This document shows positions 12,587 to 24,089 of a stretch of DNA of 64,000 nt, one piece after another (within the stretch, counting starts at the first letter, position 1; every line of letters starts with the position of its first letter). The position numbers and the translations under genes are program-made. Origin of the DNA: Stromatinia cepivora (Eukaryota > Ascomycota > Leotiomycetes > Helotiales > Sclerotiniaceae); the NCBI GenBank assembly GCA_014898415.1, contig RCTD01000014.1:682001-746000 (forward strand), written 5' to 3'. Below the pieces are notes generated by a model, which worked only from the letters and a program-made list of their open reading frames with translations, made no database searches and was not told where the DNA came from.

Positions 12587-14569
12587 AAAATATAATTACT
12601 TTTCAATAAAAAAAATCAGTTTTTCTGATTTCTTTAATAAAAAGATCGATCAACATTTGTATATCTCTATTGTATACTTTATCCTTATTATCTAAAGGAT
12701 TAAATAAATTGAATAATCCTAAATCGATTTCTTTATTTTTATTATCACTCTTCAGATCTGTATTTATCCTTAAAACCAATTCATTTATAAATAATAAATC
12801 TGAAGTATACTTGATAAATAAATTAAGGATTTTTCGATTTGTAAAAATAAATAAATAAATAAAGTCTTTATGATTATCTTCGTTTTGAATAATCGTTCTA
12901 TTTATTTTGATATAATCTTGTATATTAAAGGCTCTAACAAACTATTTAAGCTTTTCTATAATATAAATATCGATTATTCAATTAATGAAATCTATATAAT
13001 AAATAAATTCCTTATTGAATATTATATTTCGAATAATAATAACTCTATTAAACTTGAATATCTATATACAATAAATTAATATATTTAAAATATAATCTAC
13101 TAAATATCCAATATATATTCGAAAATTGGTTTTGTATTATTTTTTATTAATTCCAATTTCTCTGTTTTTATTTAAAAAATAAATTCGATATCTATATCTA
13201 TAAATTCCGTTCTAATTAAAACAAAGATCATCAAATATTTTCTTTACAAATAAGGGATTATTTTTACAAAGATAATTATAGAACTATATATCGAATATCT
13301 TATTAAATGATTTAAAGGATTTGGCTTTCAAAGGATTTATATTATATAAATAAATAACAATTTGTATTATTTTTATTTATAATTTGTTCGATAAATTTAT
13401 TATAATCTATATTTTTATCTATTTTGTAATTATTTCTTGTTCTATATATTCTAATCCTTTATTGGATTTATATATATAAGATAAGGATAATTCGAATTTG
13501 ATATCTTTTTGCTTAATCCATTTCTTAAATAATATTGCTTTTATAATTCCAATAATGAATATATCATTATTTTATTTGATCATTATAATCGCTAAACTAT
13601 ATTTATAATAAACCCAAACTATAAAACTTTAAATGATTATAAATACTTTATTATATATTTTGTAATAAATTAAATATAAAAAGATTTTGTTATAATATAT
13701 TTCTTTGATTAATAAAAATTATAATATATTATTATATTTTTTATCGAAATCAAAAAGATTTTATTGGATTTTATAAAAGGATTGAAATGATTAATAATCA
13801 TTTGGAGTATAAGAAATGATTTGTTTTGTATAAATATAAGTACAATCGATGTAATTGGAATAAATGATATCTTTTATCTTGATATTTTATATTACAAATA
13901 TTAAATATTCAAGAGTTTCCTTCTTCAAATATCTGAAATATTTATATTATATTTCATTTATATTTTCTTTTAGAAGAAATGGATTATAAAAACGATGAAA
14001 TGCTTTATTTATTTTTTTATTTATTATTAAATATATTATAGAAAAATTGTTTATAAGGATAAATAAAAGAATATTCGAATAAATAGAAAATAATTTGTAT
14101 TCTAAGAATATAAGATTTTCAGTATAAATATATTGAATAATTATTATATTATTTATATAATCTCCTTTACAAAAAATATAATTATATTTTGAGAATTACA
14201 AATCAATTTTCTTTAACCAAATCTTCGAGATAATATTGATATGAAAGTTAAGGATGAATATTATATCATTTAAAATTAAATCATCATTAGAATAATCTTT
14301 TCTTTTGATAATCTTTTTGATAATACAAACTCTGTGTTTTAGGATTTAGAAATTGGAAATACTTGTTTCTACAAGATTATTGGGATTGAATAATCGATAT
14401 CGATGATTATTTAATAGAGATATATTATTTACAATATATATAATATCATAATTATTGAATAAAATATTATTAAATAGATGGTATATTTTTACTATTATAA
14501 AATATACCCCTAATTGATTATATCGAATATTTAAGATAATAATATTGATTAAAAATCCTAAAGAATCAA

Positions 14570-15470
14570 TAGAATTTTCATTTATTTCCTTTTGATTTAA
14601 TCAAGATAAAATTACTTTTATAAATATAATCTTACTTGATCCTTAATTATTTATAATTCGTTTTCGCTAAATATCTTTTTGAATAATAAATTGGTTTTTC
14701 TAGTAAATGTTAATTTTATAGTATTGCAATTATAAGCAATAGAATTATGATTAATTCTATTTTTTTATTCAGATTCGGTTTTATAAGGATATTCCTAAAT
14801 CTTTTTGATTCTTTGATTACTTTTAAAATTGATATTCTTTTTATTCTTCTTAAACTTTTTATTATTTTGAGAAAAGATAAATATAGAATATATTCCTTTT
14901 TTAGTTTTAAGGGAAATAGAATTCTGGAAGATTAATCCTTCAAAAACATTTCTGAATTGTTTAAATGAAAGATTAAATAATCTGAATTGATTGTTTATTT
15001 CGATTTATATAATTATAGTATTTGTTTAGATTGAAAGTATCCTAGTATCAATAATTTATAAAAAAGTATTGATAATGATTTTATTCTATATCTTAGTAAT
15101 CTTGTATATGGGGGTTTTGGTATAGATTATAATCCAATCTCTATATTATTTGATAAAATCGATTTTGTTAAGCGAAATTTATATTAGAATAAATTGATAT
15201 TCTTATAGTATTACAAACTTGGTAGTAATTATCATAAATACAAGCTTCCTTTTAAATGTATTGATGATTATCTTAAATAAAAGAATTATAATATTCTGAT
15301 TAAGAATAAATAATTTTATAAAATATATTTGATTAATTGATGATTTAATTTATTTGTAAATATTATAAAACGCTTTATAATTCTGTATATATTCTTATTA
15401 TTGATATCGATACTTCAATTAAAGAAAAACAAACTCGAAAGAGATTTTTTGGAAGATAATTGGAAATAGA
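14570..15470 (+). repeat. Family D repeat, copy 1
   Basis: This segment aligns by eye with 56340-56880 followed by 59196-59545: for example TTTTGATTTAATCAAGAT near 14590 against the matching text near 56365, and ATTATAATCCAATCTC near 15127 against 59198. Differences are mostly transitions, as expected of two independently RIPped copies. A frame at 14747-14935 (62 aa) has no recognisable domain. Orientation and element type are unknown. It supplies the uninterrupted sequence that shows where the mitochondrial insert sits in copy 2. Confidence 0.65.
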
Positions 15471-16080
15471 ATAATGGATTTATTCAAATAAAGAATCTTT
15501 AAAATATAAATTAAATTAATTGAAATAATAAATCTTTATTCAAATTAATAAAAAAAATAAGATATTAATATATAAAAGAATTTAGAAAAGATATATAAAA
15601 AAACTATATTCTTAAAATTAAAGATTCAGAATCTATATCCAAAAATTATTTATTAATATTAATTACATATAATACAATATCACAATACTATCTTATATTA
15701 TTGATATAACTTTATAATTGTTTATTTCATTATAGTTTACGAACGACTACTTCAATTATAAAATTAATCATCTTCGAAATACATGACCTTCAATAATAAA
15801 TTATTATAAATTTAAAAGTTTAAAATTTTAATGAATATACCTTGAAGTTTTTATATTCTAAAAATATAAATTATAAAAAAATAAAGTTCAAAAATAAATT
15901 TTAATTTGAAACTATTACCACTTTCGTTTAAATCTGATTATTCAAATTATAATAATAAGATTTTAAGAAATTAAATTTTCGTTTTCTAGCCCATACATCA
16001 TTTATATACTCTACTTCCTTTTCAAATTCAATAAATTCAATAGTTTTCATAATGGATTATACAAACAAAAGGGATAATAA
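15471..16080. other. AT-rich stretch before the gene island
   Basis: No gene, RNA or recognisable element was found. Base composition changes abruptly to GC-normal around 16080-16140, the left edge of the island. Confidence 0.6.
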
Positions 16081-16571
16081 CAGAATTCGAATCCATCAAT
16101 ATTTCGGTGGATCCCTGAAAAAGCGGATTCCGTTGTACAAAAAAAGAGCGGATAATTCGATGGAAAACGACGGATTTTGGCAGCCGAAAGAGCCCTAAGT
16201 CGAGATTTCCACAGAAGATTATTTCATTGTTCCTCAGTCATTTTACGACATGTGCAGGAGTTATGGCCTTCTATAAGATGATTGGAGCGCATCTGGACAT
16301 CGAACCTACCGGTGTGGATGCGGGGTAAATCTGTAGATTCTCCGGTTTCTCCATTTAAACCCCATAGCATTTACGATATTGGTAGGTGACTGGTGCAGGT
16401 TGTAGTCTGCAGATGGAGAAATTATAGCTCTAGTGACATGTTCAGTGACATACTGCAGGACGCATGTTCTAAATCTCATGAGAATCTGAGGAAAGTGAAT
16501 GCTAGAAATATGGCGGGTATGCTGTCTTTTTTGTTTCGGACAATTGAAGTCATCGTGATTTGACTTTGAAA
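16081..16571 (+). promoter_or_regulatory. Upstream region of the alpha-galactosidase gene
   Basis: There is no ORF of note. It contains a GCGGGG at 16320-16325 that fits the carbon-catabolite repressor (CreA/Cre1) consensus SYGGRG. A single hexamer is weak evidence. No clear TATA box was identified. Confidence 0.4.
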
Positions 16572-18836
16572 ATGCAAGCTCTCAGTTGCTCTAGGCAGCT
16601 ATTGTTGCTTCTTTCTTTAATTCCTCAATCCATTACTGCACTTCCTCGGAACCTCAAACCACGAGTTAACAATGGTCTAGCTATTACTCCCCCTATGGGG
16701 TTAGTATTAAATTTCTCTCATATCTCACTTAGGTCTTTCTCTCTAACAGATCACTAGATGGAACTCTTATAACCATTATTCTTGTAGCCCAAATGAAACT
16801 ATCATTCACAGTAATGCGCAAGCTCTCGTCTCCCTTGGTCTGTCTGCCCTCGGCTACCACTATGTGACTGTTGATTGTGGATGGACTTTGCCTGATAGAA
16901 CTTCTGATGGGACATTGACATGGAATCCCGAACGGTTTCCAAATGGGTACCCAGCTTTGGGGACTTTTATTCATGGACTGGGGTTGGGCTTTGGAGTCTA
17001 TTCGGATGCTGGGGTACGAATGTGTATGACTGGCACTCCGGCGCAAGTGGGTAGTCTATGTGAGTTTGTTATTGACTGCTATAATTGAAATCAATCAAGT
17101 GGTCAGGGGAGTGTTTTCAAGACAAGGGGCTTATGGAAACAAAAGTACTGACAACTATAGTTCATGAACTGACAGATGCACAAACCTTCGCGTCATGGGG
17201 GGCAGATCTGTTGAAATGTAAGGAACACTTCCAAAAGAAGTGCAAAGCTGACAAGTTTAGATGATAACTGCTATTCGGATGCAGCAACTGGATATCCAAA
17301 TACAAATTATGCGCCCTCGACATCTCCGTCTCTGCGTTACCAGAACATGACCAACGCGCTCGCCACTCTAAGCAAGCCCATCCTTTTCCAGATCTGCGAT
17401 TGGGGTATTGATTTTCCTTCTGCATGGGCTCCATCCATGGGAAATACCTGGCGCATCACCAACGATATTATTCCGTCCTATCCCACCATTCCAAGAATTC
17501 TAAACCAGGCTGTACCACAAACGTCTTTCGCTGGTCCTGGGCATTGGCTAGATCTTGATATGTTGGAGGTTGGGAATAATGTTTTCACTACTATTGAAGA
17601 ACAAACACATTTTAGTTTATGGGCAATTTTGAAGAGTCCATTGGTAATCGGAGCAGCTTTAAAGGATACATTCACGAGTATTAACTCTGCCTCTTTGACT
17701 ACCCTTAGCAACAAAGACGTTATAAGTTATAATCAAGATAAATTGGGCGTTGCAGCAAGTTTTCGACGAAGATGGACAACGGATGGATATGAAGTATGGG
17801 CGGGGCCATTGAGTGGAAATCGTACTGTGGTTGCGGTCATTAATCTTCAAAATACTGCGAAGACACTTAACTTGGATCTCCCGGATGTGGAACTGCAGAA
17901 AGCGAGTACTCTCAAGAATATTTGGGCTGGTACAAGCACGACGAATGTTCTGACTTCATATTCTGCAACTGTGGGTGCGCATGGGACGATGCTTTTAGAA
18001 CTTGGGGGGACCACTGTTGCTGGTACATATGCTGCTAGTGATGCTGCTGTTTCTGGGTTCGTCATTTGCTTTGGTTTTCGACTCTTCCATTACTATTTGA
18101 ATACTTATTTGACCATAGCTCAACTATCACATTCTCCAAAATTTACGCTCAAACCTCGAGCTCCAACTACACCGTCACACTTCAATTCAGCACCTCATCC
18201 ACCTCCTCAACCACCTTCACCATCGCCTCAAAAACATATACTCTCCCAGCAAGCTCAAAATCGCTCATCATAAGCCCCCTCTCATTTAAAGCATCCAGCA
18301 CAAATACCCTTGCCATAACCTCATCCACCGCACTCCTACCCTCTTCCCTCACAATTGCACCACCACCAGCAACATTCTACTCCTCATCCAGCATGGTTAT
18401 CTCCGGTACCGCCACCCACGTAACATGCAGCACAAACTACTGCGCCCCAAGCGGTACAAAAATCGGCTATCTAACTCCCAGCGGCTCCGCCTCCATCACC
18501 ATCAATGCCCCCTCAACATCTACCACTGCGTCCTCCACAAAATACCTCTCCATCTATTTCTGCAATAATGACGTCGCATTTAGTACATCCTGGACCACCG
18601 GTACCAATACGCGCAATATGACGATTAGCGTCAATGGGGTTGTAACACGCGCCGAATTTCCACTCAGTGGGAAGAGTTCCGAGTTATTTGGAACGATGGG
18701 GTGGCAAGATACGGGGATTTTTGGACTTTTGACTAGTGGATGGAAGGCTGGGAGTAATGTTTTGACATTTGGGAATGCTGCCGGGGGATTGGTGGATTAT
18801 GCGGTGGATTTGGTTGGGGTGGATGTTTATTGGTGA
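16572..18836 (+). CDS. Secreted GH27 alpha-galactosidase, 5 exons, 666 aa
   Basis: It hydrolyses terminal alpha-1,6-galactose from galactomannan and raffinose-type sugars outside the cell. Proposed exons are 16572-16699, 16758-17059, 17161-17217, 17261-18056 and 18119-18836 (2001 nt, in frame). Introns of 58, 101, 43 and 62 bp all have GT-AG ends; CTAAC or CTGAC branch motifs are visible in the first three. The ATG at 16572 opens a typical signal peptide (MQALSCSRQLLLLLSL...). Domain marks are TPPMGWNSYN (intron 1 splits the Gly codon), TVDCGW, the nucleophile motif KYDNC (Asp164), the acid/base region WRITNDI (Asp231) and GPGHWLDLDMLEVGN (254-268). About 240 residues follow the catalytic and beta-sandwich domains, Ser/Thr-rich then ending in a beta-rich domain, as in the longer AglD-type fungal enzymes. 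Donor 4 (GTTCGT) is unusual, so that junction is least certain. It converges with the GH5 gene. Confidence 0.9.
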
Positions 18837-19070
18837 TACAGGTAAGAATATTGAAGTGAGAAGGGGAAGAAATTGGAAAGCACATAGTGGCGTGTTTTTG
18901 AGTCTTGTAACATTTGTGTCAGAAAATAATATAAATATTGAATTGAAGAATATATACAGCTCAATCTATTTTTCGGAAACTACAAACACTCCAAGCTCGA
19001 CGATTCGGAATATTCACACGCTTGATATTGTACTTTGCGAGTTATCTTACTTCATTCCATCACCCCCCGT
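18837..19070. other. Convergent intergenic region between GH27 and GH5 genes
   Basis: The 234 bp between the two stop codons must hold both 3' UTRs and polyadenylation signals. No distinct terminator motif was singled out. Confidence 0.7.
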
Positions 19071-21304
19071 TTATGTGAATGTAATATTCACGCTATTTTG
19101 TCCTAGGATTCTCGGGAAAAACTATATTGACATCAGTATTAGATTCGTTATACTTAAACAGGAAGCGAGGGTAAATGAAGGGGGAATCAGGAAGGCAAAC
19201 GAGAAATTTCGAAAAAGTGAAAAACGCACCTCAAGTGTCAAAGTATCAGTCTGTCCCGTGCTAGCAATAACTTTCAATCCTGAAACAGGTATCGTCAATC
19301 CGGCACTACTGGTTGTCCAAGATGTATAAGTCCATCGTGCTTGTTGTAATGGCCCCAGATACATAGTCCAAGCATCACCAGAGACCATGTACGATCCATC
19401 TGCATTCAAAGCTTTGACAGCCGCGACTTCTGAGAGTCCGGCATAGTTGATGGGAATTGTGAGGTCTGAGCTAGTTTGTTTGCTAAAGGAGGTTTGCGAG
19501 AGGGTTGGAGTGGCCCATTGTACAATTTGTACTTGGGAGGGAGAGCCCGCGGAGAAAGTTAAAGATAGGGTGGCTTTGATGCCGGGGGCAGTTGTGGATG
19601 AATAGAGGGTTGAGAGGTAAGCTTGGGTGAAGGTTAGAACTCCAGCAGAGGACATGCTGTATGAAGTAGTTGCTAGTGTTGTGCCCGTAGATGTTTTGAT
19701 GGATGTCAAAGTGTTTCCATTCAGGAGGAATGGAAGGGATTGTGCGATGACTGGATCACCGACTTTGTGGAAAAGATACGCCGAGGTATTTTGAGATGTG
19801 GCGGAAGTATCAACCGTGCCATCCGGGAGAGAGTTTGAGACTCCTTTGGCTGCGTTGAAAAGGACAGACATTGAGATAGGATCATACCAGGTATTCGTGT
19901 TGCGGTCCAAGAAGTCAAGTCCATTATCCCAGAGTACATGTGCAAAACCGAAACTCCTGGCGGTTTTCACAAAGTAGTCTGTGTACCTCCATCTAGCGCC
20001 AGGTTCAGCAACAGTGGTAGGTGTGGCTTGCCATTCTCCAATCATCGTCGGGATGCCTGTGAAATTACCTGCGAAGAGTTGGAAGTCTTCTGTTAGGGCG
20101 GCTTTATCGGCATCGGAACCCCAGATGGTATCTCCCCAAGCGTTGTAGATGAAACTGTATGGTGAATAGTAATGGAATTGGAGACCCCATGGTTGAGAAG
20201 TATAGGTTGTGGGTTTCGTAAACCATTGTTCAGTATATACTGAGTTCATTTGAAGACCTGAAAGGGTAACTACTCGTTGAGGGTTGTAGCCTCCTGCCTG
20301 ATTGATGGCCGCGAGGAAGAGAGTGTTGAGTTTATTAAGTTCGTTCGCATGTTGTTGCGTTGTTCCAGGTGGCTCATTGATTGGCTCAAAGATCAATTTA
20401 CTAGATTTGCATCTCATTCTGGTCCCGATTTGCGACCAAAGAGCAGAGAATTTCTCTTCGATCATAGTAAGATTTGCTCCAGATGCAGAGACATCGGCCC
20501 AGATCCAGGAGTCGTGGTGGACATTGAGGATTACGTACATTCCCGTAGCAAGGGCTTGATCGACGACTGTTTCAACGCGATCCATCCAAGTGGTATTGAC
20601 GGTCCAGCTTGGGGAAGATGTTACAAAGTGATATGCCCATGTGACTATGACTTTTGTCAGTTCCCTTCAAATCATAAATAAGAAATGGATTGGGGCGAAT
20701 TATTACCTGGTATTCTAACACTATTGAATCCCTCGGCCTTAACTGTCGAAAATGTAGCAGGGACGACAGGAGGATTGTTCCAAGATCCTTCATCTGGGGT
20801 AGCATCCAGAGTGTTTCCTAGATTCCATCCTGGACTTAATGCGGCAAATGCTGCTGAAGCAGTAACTGGAGTAAATGCCGCAGTGCATGCTGATTGCACA
20901 ATTGAGGCTGCCGTCGAGCTCGTTTTCGAGGATGAAGCCGCAGATGTAGTTGGTTTAGAGGTCGCGGATGTGGCGCTGCTCTTGGTTGTCGTGCTCAAAG
21001 TTGTGGGTACCGAAGTAGCTGTCCCGGGAAGACATTGGGAGTAATCTATAAAATTTGAGTATTCTTCGGTATATAGAGCTAGAGGTTGGTGGATCTCTTA
21101 CACGCATTTTGAGATTGGCAGACATATCCGGCAACGCAAGTAGTCGCTCCAGTCCAGTTGCTTCCACCACCTATTTCGAATCAGCAACTATCAAATGACG
21201 ACAATATGGATTGGTGAGAAGTTACATTGACTATATCCGGCAGCCTGGGAATATACTGACTCCACTGCCAAGGACAACACGCTCAAAATAGCAGCCGTTT
21301 TCAT
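19071..21304 (-). CDS. Secreted CBM1-GH5 endo-beta-1,4-glucanase/xyloglucanase, 5 exons, 650 aa
   Basis: It cleaves internal beta-1,4-glucan links in cellulose or xyloglucan outside the cell. Proposed exons are 21304-21226, 21170-21102, 21045-20707, 20644-19230 and 19121-19071 (1953 nt, in frame). Introns are 55, 56, 62 and 108 bp, all GT-AG. A signal peptide (MKTAAILSVLSLAVES...) is followed by a fungal CBM1 at about 22-57 with Cys27, 38, 44, 54 and aromatics Trp32, Tyr50, Tyr51, then a Ser/Thr linker to about 95. The GH5 domain, about 100-430, has GWNLGNTLDA, NVHHDSW, acid/base Glu253 (FEPINEPPG) and nucleophile Glu366 (MIGEWQ). Residues about 450-545 look like an X2 Ig-like module and the rest like CBM46, the layout of GH5_4 enzymes. 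Exon 5 is inferred: splicing at GTGCGT gives TLEFFPRILGQNSVNITFT; reading through instead gives an unlikely hydrophobic tail. Subfamily and substrate are inferred. Confidence 0.9.
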
Positions 21305-22090
21305 GGTGTCAATGAGACCTCTAATCGAGGTGTTAAAGTCAGATAAGTCTTACAGCTCATTCGAATGGATTTAAATCACTGGGGCCATATCATCTTAAGT
21401 ACTTTGGCACATATCTCAATTACTACTCAGAATTGCCTCATAAGCTTCCCCTCGGCCCATGGCATTCACTTGAATTACTAGGTTGAGCGGGAATCCGTCC
21501 GTAAATTAAAAACCCATCTTCGAAAAAACTCCAGCTAATCCCCGCATATTCGGTAATAAATTTTCCGCCCCTTCATAGCTCGAGAGAAGACATCACAAGG
21601 TGTTATTTTGTACGGGGCTCTCGGGAATGAAGTGAAGATATATTTGAAACTAGCTTAGGCAGATTGCCGAATATCAGGGGAAGTCGATATGATAGGCTGG
21701 GTATATTGAATCTACAATATGGTATTTTGCCGCCATGTATACGTCGGTGGCAGCGGCCCGGAATGTGGGGAAGCTGGGGCCCAAAAGTTGTTCTCGTGAT
21801 TGCATTGAGTGAGATTTAAGGAAGCAAAAGGAGACAATCCGGGGAATCGGGGATGCCCACAGCTATATATCTGGAGCAAGATCCGAGCCAGTGTTGCGAT
21901 TGGTCAATTCATTGTGCTAAGCCTGGAGCTCAGCTAATCAGGATGGAGGTGGTGTCATTTCCTGACTAAATATAGGTAAGTTCAGTGTGTACGGAGTACG
22001 GAGGTTGATGGGGAAAGTATTGTAAAACACGTCAAAAAATGGCCATGCTTGCCCTACAAACAGGGGCATTAACCAATCATATCGTTACAC
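21305..22090 (-). promoter_or_regulatory. Upstream region of the GH5 gene
   Basis: There is no gene here. Three SYGGRG hexamers (GTGGGG 21765-21770, CTGGGG 21774-21779, CCGGGG 21839-21844) could bind the CreA/Cre1 glucose repressor, and two lie only 4 bp apart. That would fit a cellulase promoter but is not proof. A tandem TACGGAG pair lies at 21990-22003. Composition turns AT-rich at about 22090. Confidence 0.45.
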
Positions 22091-24000
22091 TGATTGAAAA
22101 TTTATATAGTGAAAATCAAACGGATAAAATATTATAAATTTTCAATTTTCTAATAGAAATCATTCAAAATCATTAACATTATTAATATTTTATTTCGAAA
22201 TCTATTTAAAGATTATTCTGAATTTATTAAATGAGATTATACAAACTTTAAAAACTTTAGAATTATAAGATTATTGAGATTTCATCAAAATCATCAAAAT
22301 TCGATCAAAATCTTCAATATCGAAATTTCGGAGGGGAACAGTTCAATATCTATTCGAGTTCTTTAAAGCAGCATCGAAAGACAGGAAAACCAGCAATATG
22401 TGGGTAAAAAATGTCTTACATTAATTTTTGAAGATTATATAAATCCTTTAAAGTTCTATTTTCAATTTGTTATAATTTCTTTATTGTAATTGTAATATTA
22501 TATTTTAAAATTATTATTACTTTCTTTAATATATTTCAATCTTTTCCTGAATTAGTAATATATTTGATTTGTATATTTTTGCAATTTATATATTTTATAT
22601 ACTTTTGTTATATTAAATATATTGTTCATTATAATAATATAAAATCTTTGTTTAAAGAAGAGATAATAAACAAGAAATATTCTTTTCCAAAAGGATCAGA
22701 TTTTGTATATATTGAATATACCTGAAAAAAGAAATCCTATATAGTATTATCAGAAAATATTAATTTTATAATAAATCATTTGTTATAACTTCATTACAAA
22801 TAATAAGCGATTAAAATGAGTTTATTTGAAGAGATTATATTATTAAAGAAATCAGAAAATTAATAAATTAAATTTATATAAAGAATAAAGATTTTCTTTT
22901 ACAAATAAAAGAAATATAATTTAATATAATTATTTTATAATATAAAAAAATTATATTAATATTAAATATATAAATAAAGAAATTGATCAAATTAATAAAA
23001 ATATATATAGATTTGTAATATTATTTTATCGATATATTTGATATAATTTATTATTTTTCTTATTAATAATTATATAATTGTATTAATAATTTATAAATAA
23101 ATTAATAAATGAAAATGAATTGGAAGATATTATTAACAAAAAGAATAAAAAGGAAATCCCTGAGATTTTTCTAATTCGATCTAAATCATTGAAATCTATT
23201 TGTGTTCTATTAGCGAAATCAATATATCGAAAAACAATTAAAAAAAAATCAAAAGTATTCAAAGTATTAATAAAATATTAATAAAGAAATTATGGATTAC
23301 TATACTTCGAATAATCAAAACAAAGTTTATTAAGAAAACTTTCAAATTAGTTTTTATCAAAAGAAAAATATCGGAATTGATATAATTTTTTGATAACGAT
23401 AATAAAGATTTATAATAATCTAATATTAAATCATTAAGTTTTAAAAATTTTAAAAAGAAAAAGATTCTAATAATTAATATATTACTTTTACTTTCAACAA
23501 ATTCTAGTAAATTAAATCCAATTTCGAAAACAAATATAATATTGTTGATTAATTATTGAAAAACATTAATAGTTTTAATAAAATTAATAGTATTTACAAT
23601 AGAAAAGATAATAATTAAAATTAAGAATCTCAACTTTTTAAGAGATTCCAATGATGATATAAATATTGTTTTAAATGAATATAATGAATTGAATTTAATT
23701 GATTGATAATTAAATATTGATGGATTTTTTGGATTTTGATTACGAAATATAAATAAATCTCTTTTTATATCTACTTTTATAACGATTCCATAAATTTTCT
23801 ATTGGGATTCTATTATCGAAAAATATATTCGACGAATATTTTATCAATCAATAAAATCAGATATTAATAAAGATTCGAATAATATAAATAAAAATAGATT
23901 GTTAAAAAAAGAAATACAAAAATAAAGAAAACACAAATATTTGATAACGAAATGAAGATAATATATTTTTAATAATATATTAAAATAAGCGAATTAAGTA
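22091..24000. repeat. AT-rich degenerate DNA right of the island, unidentified
   Basis: No recognisable gene or element. The 3' LTR of Gypsy-C copy A and the rest of copy B would be expected near here, but I could not find the conserved LTR text (CTTATAGAGTTT, CAACCGTAACA). Short coding-like text on the plus strand near 23630-23700 is too brief to assign. Confidence 0.5.
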
Positions 24001-24089
24001 AAGGTTTTTTAAATATAAATATCCTAATTTTCTAATACGAATACGAATCTTCTTTATCTTTGTAATATACTTTGATAATATTATTTCTT

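Larger units (their letters stand above)
9590..14569. repeat. AT-rich, RIP-like degenerate DNA of unknown origin
   Basis: I recognise no gene family here. A purine-rich strand (many AAAG and GAAA runs) lies at 9690-9940. One open frame at 10021-10395 (+) and a stop-interrupted frame on the minus strand at about 11720-12586 are listed separately. Composition matches the surrounding inactivated transposons, so this is probably further degraded repeat rather than single-copy DNA. No LTRs, terminal inverted repeats or RT motifs could be identified by eye. Confidence 0.5.
16081..22090. other. GC-normal gene island within an AT isochore
   Basis: About 6 kb has balanced composition, intact intron-containing genes and no transposon remains. 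It is flanked on both sides by RIP-type AT-rich DNA. It carries two convergent secreted-hydrolase genes (stop codons 234 bp apart) plus about 0.5 kb and 0.8 kb of upstream sequence. The edges are visible as a composition change within roughly 100 bp on each side. Confidence 0.9.

Noticed and set aside
16560..16571. Upstream TTG start for the GH27 protein
   Set aside because: The ATG at 16572 begins a good signal peptide; the TTG adds only four residues and is not a usual fungal start.
18769..19329. 186-aa plus-strand frame across the end of the GH27 gene and the intergenic region
   Set aside because: It overlaps the GH27 last exon in another frame and the GH5 3' end on the other strand; no domain and no independent signals.
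20277..21044. Plus-strand frames opposite the GH5 gene
   Set aside because: They are shadows of the minus-strand GH5 coding sequence, which has clear catalytic motifs and splice sites.
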